From: JANQHS01 sp965227315
Lineage (GTDB): Bacteria > Bacteroidota > Bacteroidia > Cytophagales > CCMP332
Assembly (NCBI GenBank): GCA_965227315.1
Contig: OZ245737.1
Coordinates: 868,001-932,000, forward strand
DNA length: 64,000 nucleotides
Reading direction: 5' to 3'
Shown: piece by piece, positions 29,801 to 41,800 of the stretch
Layout: every line of letters begins with the position of its first letter
Position numbering within the stretch: position 1 is the first letter of the stretch
Notes under the pieces: model-generated
Database searches by the model: none
What the model was told of the DNA's origin: nothing
What the model saw: only the letters and a program-made list of their open reading frames with translations
Translations under genes and position numbers: made by a program

Positions 29801-32800
29801 GTTGGCAACAAGGAGCAGATCGTCGGTGGCACAAACAGGATTTGCCGGGAACTGATCAATGCTCACCACAGGAGTAATTGAGTCTACCACGATCATCAGG
29901 GTGGTATCTTCCACGATCCCCGCAGGTGCAGGAATACATCCCATTCCGGTCACATCCAGTGTAACTCTAACAAGATCTCCATCCGTTGGTGAATATGAAT
30001 AAGAGTTGCCGGTTGAAACGATCGGACCACCATTCACCGTCCATGCCCATACAGGAGCGTTTCCTGTATCAGTAGCAACTACCGTGAAGTCTACCAATTC
30101 CCCATCACAAACCGAGCCCGGAGGATCCTGAACCAGGGAAACGGTTGGCGGCACATTGGGATTCACCAGGACTTCAGCCGAATCTGTGATGTTGGCATCA
30201 GGTGCGGCCACTCCGCAGCCATTGGCATCGGATATGGAATCGATATAGTAAGTGGTATTGACAGTGGGGTTTACAACGATATTGTCTCCCGAAGTATAGG
30301 GGAATATGTCTGTTGTATTTGTTCCGTCGGTGTACCTGACAAAATATGGTGCGGTTCCGGTAGTAAAATTCACCTGAATGTTTGCAGAAGAACCATCACA
30401 AATGGATTGGTTCAAAGGCGTCATATTAGCAGCAGCGGTTGGATTCACAAGGGAAGTGGCATTGCTGGTGATAACTGTAGCCGCACAGAATGGTGGCGTA
30501 CTGGTCGTAGCTGAGACAAGCGTATAAGTGGTCAATGCCGGATTTGTTGGCACATGCCAGATCGTATCCCCTGAAGTATAGGGAGAAGGAACGACAGGAT
30601 TAGCGCCTATATCCGCAACAATGGTGATCAGATATGGCCCTGCTCCTCCTACGAAATTCACAACCAATGGAATAGAGTCACCTTCGCAGATCACCGCACC
30701 ACCGGTCAAGTTGGCCGAATCTACAGGGTCAAAGAACTCAACATCCATTTCATCAAATGAGTCAGCACAGGTTCCGTTGGAAATCGTCCACCTCAAAGTA
30801 TGCGTTCCAAGGAATCCGTTGGAATAGGCTGAGGAATTGAATTGAGAGCTATCACTGAAGGTCACCTGTCCAGGGCCCGATTGCCATGTCCAAACTCCAT
30901 TTCCTACACCTGGGTCCGGGTTGTTGGCCGCAAGTATCGCCGAATCTCCGCAGAGTCCCAATTGGTCTCCTCCCGCATTCGCAGTTGTTGGGTTCGCAAA
31001 GAACCAAACCAGGATCTGATCCCTGAGGGTATCACAGGATCCGTTAAAGGATTTCCATTCCAACAATACCTCCACTGTATCCTCCGTACCGGTGAAAACC
31101 ACTGAGGCCGTGGCGTTCGGCAAAGTAGGATCGTTAAACGACACTCTCGGGATAGCACTGATATCCTTCCACCTACCCTGCCCTGAGGTAATGTTATTTG
31201 CAGAAAGAACAATTGAATTAGAACATATTTCAGCACTGTCGGGGCCGGCATCGGGTATCGTCGGATCGGCAAAGAAGTCCACCGTGATCGAACTTGCACT
31301 TGGGGTACATGAACCGGAACTGATCGTCCAGGTCAACTGATACTGCCCGTAAACTCCATTATGCCTTGCAATGGTGTTGAACAGTGTATCATCATCAAAG
31401 GTGATCACTCCACCGGCGGGAGCAAGAGTTGTTGTCCATTGTCCCGTTCCTACTATAGGATTATTAGCTGCCAGTTCTACGGTATCGGCACAAATACTAT
31501 CTGTAACCGCACCGGCAACCGAGGTAGTTGGGTCCTCATCAAAAGTGATCAGAACGGTATCACCCACCGATGGGCATGGATCATTGGCAACCGTCCATGA
31601 TAATTTGTAGGTGCCATACAATCCCGGACCCGTTGTATGAACTACGGAAGTCGGACTGTTTCCATTAACAAAATTGATATTTCCTGATACGGGATGCTCA
31701 GTCCAAAAAGAGGAGAATGGACCAGGATTTGATGCCGCCAGGGTTGTGAACGTGTCGCAAACCGATTGGTCCGGGCCTGCAAAAACCGGAATTAAAACCC
31801 GATCTCTGAATCCAACCGTAACCGAATCCTGATCCACGGGGCAATTACCGTTGCTGGTGGTCCACATCAAAATGTAATTTCCATCCGTAGATCCATAAGC
31901 TTCAGATTTTGGATCTGCAGGATTATCAAAGGTCACAACTGCAGGACCTGAAACAAACGACCACATTCCTGATCCAACAGTGACTATATCGGCGTTCAAA
32001 CCCACGGTGTCACCGCAAACGGAGGTATCGTTTCCGGCAAATGCAGGAGTCGGATTATCAAAGAAGGTGATCTGAACCGTATCGGCTGAGTCGAGGCATA
32101 CTCCGTTGCCAAGGCTCCAGCTCAATTCATATACTCCGAAACCACCTGCCGTAAAGTCTGTGTTGAATACCGTGCTGTCCACAAAGACGTGACCTGCCGG
32201 ACCGCTCACTACCTGCCAGTAACCATACTCACCTGCTGCAGGCATGTTACCAGCCAATGTGGTGGTCAGCTGACAGACCGAATCAGGGGTACCTGCGTTC
32301 GGAACCGTAGGATCATCGAAGAAGGTGATCTGAACCGTATCGGCTGAATCCAGGCATACTCCGTTGCCAAGGCTCCAGCTCAATTCATATACTCCGAAAC
32401 CACCTGCCGTAAAGTCTGTGTTGAATACCGTGCTGTCCACAAAGACGTGACCTGCCGGACCGCTCACTACCTGCCAGTAACCATACTCACCTGCTGCAGG
32501 CATGTTACCAGCCAATGTGGTGGTCAGCTGACAGACCGAATCAGGTGTGCCTGCATTCGGAACCGTAGGATCATCGAAGAAGGTGATCTGAACCGTATCG
32601 GCTGAATCCAGGCATACTCCGTTGCCAAGGCTCCAGCTCAATTCATATACTCCGAAACCACCTGCCGTAAAGTCTGTGTTGAATACCGTGCTGTCCACAA
32701 AGACGTGACCTGCCGGACCGCTCACTACCTGCCAGTAACCATACTCGCCTGCTGCAGGCATGTTACCAGCCAATGTGGTGGTCAGCTGACAGACCGAATC

Positions 32801-35800
32801 AGGTGTGCCTGCATTCGGAACCGTAGGATCATCGAAGAAGGTGATCTGAACCGTATCGGCTGAATCCAGGCATACTCCGTTGCCAAGGCTCCAGCTCAAT
32901 TCATATACTCCGAAACCACCTGCCGTAAAGTCTGTGTTGAATACCGTGCTGTCCACAAAGACGTGACCTGCCGGACCGCTCACTACCTGCCAGTAACCAT
33001 ACTCACCTGCTGCAGGCATATTACCAGCCAATGTGGTGGTCAGCTGACAGACCGAATCAGGTGTGCCTGCATTCGGAACCGTAGGATCATCGAAGAAGGT
33101 GATCTGAACCGTGTCGGCTGAATCCAGGCATACTCCGTTGCCAAGGCTCCAGCTCAGTTCATATACTCCAAAACCACCTGCCGTAAAGTCTGTGTTGAAT
33201 ACCGTGCTGTCCACAAAGACGTGACCTGCCGGACCGCTCACTACCTGCCAGTAACCATACTCACCTGCTGCAGGCATGTTACCAGCCAATGTGGTGGTCA
33301 GCTGACAGACCGAATCAGGTGTGCCTGCATTCGGAACTGTAGCAATGTCAAAATAGGTAATCTCTACGGTATCCGCTCTATCAACGCAAGCACCGTTTGT
33401 AACCCTCCATTCAATTTCATAAACGCCGAAAACACTGGCCGTTGCTGTTGTATTGGGGAGAGAACTATCTCCAAATGTGATTATACCCGGGCCTGATATC
33501 TGTGACCACTGGGTTGTTCCCGCACTTGGGGTATTTCCCATTAAGTTGTAAACCAATCCACAGATTGAATCATCAGCACCAGCGATAGCTGTATCGGGTT
33601 GCTCGAAGAACTCGAAGATGACCGAATCAACCGAAGGGGTGCAAGGTCCGTTGCTTACGGTCCAATAAAATTTGTATACCCCGTATGCATCTACATTGAC
33701 CGTTGCTGCTGGGTTGAGGCTATCATTGCTGAAATTGGCATTTCCGGGGTTTCCGACAATGTCAGCCGTCCAGATACCAGAGCCAATAGTCGGTGGAACC
33801 GCTTGAAGCGCCGTCGAAAACCCGCAGGCAGAATCAGGATCGGGGCCAGCATCAGCCGTACTCGGGTTATCAAAGAATGACAATTCAACAGTGTCAATAC
33901 TAGGAGTACAGTTGCCGTTAGTAATTGTCCAGGTGACCAAATAAACTCCAAAATCAGATGCGGTTATTGGGGTATTCGGGTCATTTGGGAAAAAGAAAGT
34001 AATGTCATTGGGTCCCGGCGGAGTGGATATTGTATCCCATACACCAATACCTACTGTAGGGGTATTGCCATCCATGGTATAGTTTGTCCCACATAGACTT
34101 GTATCCGACCCGGCATTAGAAGTCGTCGGATCTTGATCAAAACGAACAAAGACGGTATCTGCAGAATCAAGGCAGACACCATTTCCTATACTCCAACTCA
34201 GCTCATACAATCCATAGTTTCCTCCTGTAAAGTCTGTGTTGAATACCGTGCTGTCTACAAAGGCGTGACCAGCCGGACCGCTCAATACCTGCCAGTAGCC
34301 ATATTCACCCGCCCCAGCCGGATTTGCTCCCAGCGTTGCGGTGAGACCACAAACAGTGTCGTTCATTCCTGCATTGGGCACGGTCGCAAAATCAAAGAAG
34401 GTGATCTGAACCGTGTCGGCTGAATCCAGGCATACTCCGTTGCCAAGGCTCCAGCTCAATTCATATACTCCGAAGCCGCCAGCTGTAAAGTCTGTGTTGA
34501 ATACCGTGCTGTCTACAAAGACGTGACCTGCCGGACCGCTCACTACCTGCCAGTAACCATACTCGCCTGCTGCAGGCATATTACCAGCCAATGTCGTGGT
34601 CAGCTGACAGACCGAATCAGGGGTACCTGCATTCGGAATCGTAGGATCATCAAAGAAGGTGATCTGAACCGTGTCGGCTGAGTCAAGGCATACTCCGTTG
34701 CCAAGGCTCCAGCTCAATTCATATACTCCGAAGCCGCCAGCTGTAAAGTCTGTGTTGAATACCGTGCTGTCTACAAAGACGTGACCTGCCGGACCGCTCA
34801 CTACCTGCCAGTAACCATACTCGCCTGCTGCAGGCATATTACCAGCCAATGTCGTGGTCAACTGACAGACCGAATCAGGTGTGCCTGCATTCGGAATCGT
34901 AGGATCATCAAAGAAGGTGATCTGAACCGTGTCGGCTGAGTCGAGGCATACTCCGTTGCCAAGGCTCCAGCTCAATTCATATACTCCGAAGCCGCCAGCT
35001 GTAAAGTCTGTGTTGAATACCGTGCTGTCTACAAAGACGTGACCTGCAGGACCGCTCACTACCTGCCAGTAACCATACTCAGCCGGTCCTGGCATATTAC
35101 CAGCCAATGTCGTGGTCAGCTGACAGACCGAATCAGGGGTACCTGCGTTCGGAATCGTAGGATCATCAAAGAAGGTGATCTGAACCGTGTCGGCTGAGTC
35201 AAGGCATACTCCGTTGCCAAGGCTCCAGCTCAATTCATATACTCCGAAGCCGCCAGCTGTAAAGTCTGTGTTGAATACCGTGCTGTCTACAAAGACGTGA
35301 CCTGCCGGACCGCTCACTACCTGCCAGTAACCATACTCAGCCGGTCCTGGCATATTACCAGCCAATGTCGTGGTCAGCTGACAGACCGAATCAGGGGTAC
35401 CTGCGTTCGGAATCGTAGGATCATCAAAGAAGGTGATCTGAACCGTGTCGGCTGAGTCAAGGCATACTCCGTTGCCAAGGCTCCAGCTCAATTCATATAC
35501 TCCGAAGCCGCCAGCTGTAAAGTCTGTGTTGAATACCGTGCTGTCTACAAAGACGTGACCTGCCGGACCGCTCACTACCTGCCAGTAACCATACTCAGCC
35601 GGTCCTGGCATATTACCAGCCAATGTCGTGGTCAGCTGACAGACCGAATCAGGGGTACCTGCGTTCGGAATCGTAGGATCATCAAAGAAGGTGATCTGAA
35701 CCGTGTCGGCTGAGTCAAGGCATACTCCGTTGCCAAGGCTCCAGCTCAATTCATATACTCCGAAGCCGCCAGCTGTAAAGTCTGTGTTGAATACCGTGCT

Positions 35801-38800
35801 GTCTACAAAGACGTGACCTGCCGGACCGCTCACTACCTGCCAGTAACCATACTCGCCTGCTGCAGGCATATTACCAGCCAATGTCGTGGTCAGCTGACAG
35901 ACCGAATCAGGGGTACCTGCGTTCGGAATCGTAGGATCATCAAAGAAGGTGATCTGAACCGTGTCGGCTGAGTCGAGGCATACTCCGTTGCCAAGGCTCC
36001 AGCTCAATTCATATACTCCGAAACCACCTGCCGTAAAGTCTGTGTTGAATACCGTGCTGTCCACAAAGACGTGACCTGCCGGACCGCTCACTACCTGCCA
36101 GTAACCATACTCACCTGCTGCAGGCATGTTACCAGCCAATGTGGTGGTCAGCTGACAGACCGAATCAGGGGTACCTGCGTTCGGAACCGTAGGATCATCG
36201 AAGAAGGTGATCTGAACCGTATCGGCTGAATCCAGGCATACTCCGTTGCCAAGGCTCCAGCTCAATTCATATACTCCGAAACCACCTGCCGTAAAGTCTG
36301 TGTTGAATACCGTGCTGTCCACAAAGACGTGACCTGCCGGACCGCTCACTACCTGCCAGTAACCATACTCACCTGCTGCAGGCATGTTACCAGCCAATGT
36401 GGTGGTCAGCTGACAGACCGAATCAGGTGTGCCTGCATTCGGAACCGTAGGATCATCGAAGAAGGTGATCTGAACCGTATCGGCTGAATCCAGGCATACT
36501 CCGTTGCCAAGGCTCCAGCTCAATTCATATACTCCGAAACCACCTGCCGTAAAGTCTGTGTTGAATACCGTGCTGTCCACAAAGACGTGACCTGCCGGAC
36601 CGCTCACTACCTGCCAGTAACCATACTCGCCTGCTGCAGGCATGTTACCAGCCAATGTCGTGGTCAGCTGACAGACCGAATCAGGTGTGCCTGCATTCGG
36701 AACTGTAGGATCACCGAAAAAGACCAACTGCATCACATCCTGTGATTCAGGACAAGTACCATTTTGTGAATTCCAAAACACTGAGAAAGTATCAGGGCTT
36801 GAAACAATACCCGCAACGTCTACCCGCACATTCGGATCCGTCGTATCATTTCCAAAGAAAAATAATGTTGAAGGCCCTGTAGCCGTCCAGTACCCCAAGC
36901 CGGTACCTATGGGAGTTCCGGACAGAAAGGCCGTCGTGCCGCAAGAATCGATATCAGGACCCGCATCAGGCGGTGAAGGAGAATCATGGAAAACTATCTG
37001 CACGATATCACTGCTGGTATCACAATCACCGATAATTGTCCACTCCAATTCAAAAGTGTCGGAGCTCTGAGTGAATCCACCAACGAGATCAACAATTGTG
37101 GTATCACTCAACGGATCGACAATGTTAATTGTAAGAGGGCCGCTGATCTGTGTCCAGGTTCCTGCTCCAAATGTTGGTGCGTTTGCGGTCATTCGGATCA
37201 GGGTTCCGCACGAATCGATGTCCGTTCCGGCATCGGCAGGAGTAACCGTTGGCAATGTATCTACATAAAAACTATCCACGGAGAAACAGCCTGGAGACCT
37301 TGTAACGGTAAGGAAATAGATCTCAGGGCCTGTGTTTGTGATTAGGGCAGTTGCAGAATTGGAAATCTGAAGGCCTCCGGGCGATCCCACATTCCAGCTA
37401 TAGCTAAAGGTAAATGTCGGGTCAATCGAAACAGAATCCGCATAAACCAGGGTATCGCTTCCCAGGCAATAAACGATGGTATCATTGGTTGGAGGATTCA
37501 AATAGGAAATGACCGGCTCAAAACAAACCAGTACCGGGTCGGCAAACTCAGAACTATTCCCTCCCGACTCCTGGGTCACAGTGAGGCTGTCCAATCCGGC
37601 AATAATTGCTCCGGGATTGATCTGCTTGCTCCAAAACCCTCCTGCGTTGGCTACAATTGTGGTATCCAAAAATTGTCTGCCTTGCTCGGATCCGTCAGCA
37701 AACAGGGATACGATTGCCCCCAACGAGGCATCTTTACCATAGAGAATTCCTGTAATACCAAGGCTATCAATAGTCGGAGCTGCAATACCAGACTGCACAT
37801 CCCCGATCAAAGAAATTCCCTCAACCGCATTATCATAAATTGAATTGTTTCTCCAAGCGTTTTGAGCTATTCCACCGCTGTTCGCTTCTATGCCGGGGCC
37901 CAGGTTGTTGGCAATAATATTGGAGGTATCGGTGTTAAAAGAACCGAAGGTATTGAGACTTGCCCCTGCCCCGTTCAACAAAATGCCCGCCGCACCATTG
38001 GCACGCGGAGTGAAAGCGTCAATGCCGACACCGATCCAGTTCCTAAAAAAGAAGTTGTTATTGGCATTGACAAAAATTCCATTGTTCGTGTTCGATGAGA
38101 TGATATTTCTGCGATTAGGGAGCGTGTCTCCCACAACATGATTCAGGCCATTGAGCCTAATACCAATATCATTCGCTGCAGCGTTTCCAAGAGTATCAAT
38201 TCCAATGAAATTTCCGTAGATACTGTCGTTTGTCCCAGTCAATGTTTCGATTCCTGCATTTCCACCTAGGAAATTGATGATCGCCAATCCTCTGACCGCA
38301 ACTCCGCTGGCGTCAAGTACAATTCCCGAGAAGCTTCCACCCTGTCCATCAAGCTGTATATCCGGAATCCCATCGTTGTCATATCCCGGTTGCGACCAAC
38401 CATCGATGAGCGTGTTGGCGCCTGTTACGTTGGGCAGGGCAGAATCGAGAACAATTTCATGAGGTCCCCCACCGGGAATTGAAAATGAAATGATCGAACC
38501 TGGAGTCAAATTTGCCTCTCTAATCGCATTTCTGAAGGTACCACAGGTATTGTCATCAACCGTTTTACTCACCGCGAGACCGCCGTCAACTGTGATCTCT
38601 ATAAATGCCGAATCCCAGCAGGTGGTTGCTGTTTCCTGAAAGATCGCCCAAACCGTATCCACAAATCCTACAATTTCCACAGAAGGGTCATAATCTGCGG
38701 TGTTGGTGGAAATATTAATAAGAGAAGAACTACCAACAATCTGTTTCCATGACCAGGTCCCGGGATTAGCAGGAAGGACAGTACTACTCATTCCGAACAG

Positions 38801-41800
38801 ACCGCCGCTGATACAAACAATTTGATTGCTTCCCTGATCGATGCCAACGGAAGGGTTGGCATTAATTGTAATCGTTGTTCCAACCAGAGCTGTATCGGTA
38901 CATCCAAATGGAGTGGTTACCACAACATTATAAAGATGTGTTCCAATCGAATCGGCATAAAGGGTATCGGTTGTAGCACCGGCAATCGGGTTTCCATTGA
39001 TCAGCCATTGGAAAGTCTCACCGTCCAATGAATCCTCGGAAAGAATTGCAAATCCATTTTCACAGTACGGCCCGGAAGATTGCTCGGTGATCGTCACAAC
39101 CGGAAGTGGCTCTGCCTCGATCCATACTGAGTCGTATTCGAAACAGCTCGGATCATCAAAATCCGAAACCCTGACCGTATAGAATTGAGAACTTGCCGGG
39201 TTGACCGAGATAAAGGATTTTGTTTGACCAACCAATACCGGGTCGGTGCGCCCACCATCATACCATTCGAAAAGCAGACCATTGCTTCCCAGGATAGTCC
39301 CAGCAACAGTGGCAGAATCAACCCGAACTACAGTATCTCTGGTTGAGCAATTGTAGATACTGTCATGCGGGAGGGATACAACAGTATTTAGAAAATTGAT
39401 ATCGGGGCGTGAACAAATTGCGAAGGGGGCAGAAAAATCTGATGATCTGTCTCCATCATCCTGTATGGCCGTGAGGTTTGTTAATCCGGGATTGATCCCT
39501 CCAAGGTTTAGGTCAAACTCCCAGTTACCTCCGGCGGTTGCCACAGTATCTCCAAGATATTGCTCTCCTTCTTCGGCGGCATCGGCAAAAACCTGGATCC
39601 TGGCATTTGGTTGGGAAGTTCCTTCCAGGATAGTTCCCACCGGATTAAGATCATTAATCACCGGGGAATCAATGTCGTTTTGAACGCCCGGATCTACGAA
39701 ATCTATTCCCAGTCCACCATTTGAATAGATCTGGTTCTCAAAAAAGCGGTTGTCGTCTGCGCTACCCCTAACTCCTATGCCTTCATTGGCTGAATTGGCA
39801 ATATCATTTGCAATGATCGAATCGTTTTGTGCAGTACCCGAAAGATTGATACCGGCAGTCGATCCGGCAAGCGGGGTCCCGCCGGTGCTAATTCCAATAC
39901 TATTGTTCTTTACGTCATTGGCGCTTCCTGACTCGAGGCTGATCTCGTAGGTACCATGTCCTCCAATGTAGTTTCGCCCTCCAGCGGTTCCATCTCCGAT
40001 CTGATTATTGGATGCTCCACCATCCACCCTGATACCATAGGCAGCATTGGCAACGGTGGCGTTTCCAAGATTATCCGTACCGATATAATTCCCTAATATT
40101 TGGTTGCCTTGTCCGGCTCCTCCGGATATTCGAATGTCCGAATCTCCATTTCCGGAGATCACATTTAGCCCTGAAGGGGTTCCGTCTCCAATCGAATTGT
40201 TTGCCGAGCCATCAATAAAAACCCCGTTTACCCCATTGGGTATTGCTGCATTTCCGCTAGCGTTAAGCCCTATATAGTTTCCGATTACGAAATGAACACC
40301 AACACCCTCAATCTCAATTCCATCATCGGAATTCCCAGAAATTATATTTCTTTCAGCAGGCGTTGTGCCGCCAATTCTGCAATTTGTTGCTAGCGAAGTG
40401 ATGTTTACACCTTCTATATTGGCAGAGGCCGCAACCGCAGTACCTGCAAGGTTGGTCCCGATCCTGTTGCCAATCGCAACCGCATTTGCTCCTTCAACCC
40501 AAATGGCCGAAACAAAGTTGAATAGGTGGAGATATTGGAAAGTGATATTATCTCCATCGGCTCTCATTTTCGATACAGCACCACCATCGATCGATACGGA
40601 AGGAATGTCATCTCCGTCAATATCACCGTCAATTACGGTTCCATTTCCATTTCCTGCCGAGACGATCAACTCATTGCCCAAAACCACTGTCTGACCGGTC
40701 ATCACAGGATCAAAACGTATGGTGTCCGCTCCCAAATTGCTATTGGCATATGCGGCCGCCACACTGAGGCATCCACAAGAATCCGGATCATCGGCCGTAT
40801 TGATGACGATCCTTGGGTCATTGATCTGAATACTCAGTGAGTCCTGGGCTTCACAACCATCGTCATCGATCTTCCTGGCAAAGATCTTATCGGGACCTGT
40901 GGCAATATTGGTAAAGGTGTAGGTCACAGTATCCTGGTTGCCAACGGCAAGATTTCCATTCGCCAGGGTATGGCTCCAGATCAGGGAATCCGTAGGACTG
41001 GAAATAGGAAGCACATAAAAATCCTGCACTTCATCCCAGCAATAAGGACCGGGATCGTCAACAGTAAGTGTCAAAGGGATCTGATTCTTAACAAAAAGAT
41101 CTACCGTGCTGGTAAAGTGATTGGCCGGTATGGTATGTGTACATCCATTGGAATCGGTCACAGAAACCACAGCATAATCGGTGTATTGAATTCCAGCCGG
41201 TCGCGGAGGCATCATGAGGGTGTCAGTACCTTTCACATTATTGAAAACGAAACCGCCGGGGTTGAGAACAACCGTGAACCCTCCGGCAACGGTATCTGCT
41301 TCCCCTGTCACCCTGATCCCGATGGGAATGGAATCGCCATCACAAATGGAATCCTTAACCGTATATAGGGTTGCCCCTATAGAGTCCTTATAAAAGAAAT
41401 TGGATGGAGCAATATTTCTTGCCGAAACGCTTGCTACTCCTCCTGTAAATGTCAGTATGGTACCTGTTGGCGGGTTGGTTCTCCAGGAAAGCACACTTGA
41501 GTCGCATTTGTCAAGAATGGGGATAACAATAGTACCAACCGTGGTATAGGTCAATGGAACCTGTACAGCAGCTCCCGGCGTAAGACTTTTAACCACATTG
41601 ATCCCGACAACATTTAATAAGGTGTTTCGGGATATGGTCATAGGATCATAACCTCCAACGTTATGCCACGCACCTCCGGTCGGGTCTAGTCTGGCATTAT
41701 CAATATCAAGGTCAGGGGCGGTCGAGTCTACATTTGGTCTTAACCAAAAGTTTGAACTTCCAAGATCATCGGCAATACCGATTCGGCGTATTTCAATTAA

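Noticed and set aside
32064..36719. CRISPR-like or satellite repeat array
   Set aside because: The units are 258 bases, abut each other without spacers, and stay in frame as an 86-residue protein domain.
40365..40840. Plus-strand open frames antisense to the giant gene (many, up to about 150 codons)
   Set aside because: They are shadows of the Thr/Asp/Ser-rich minus-strand codons, lack family features and are shorter than the surrounding real frame.
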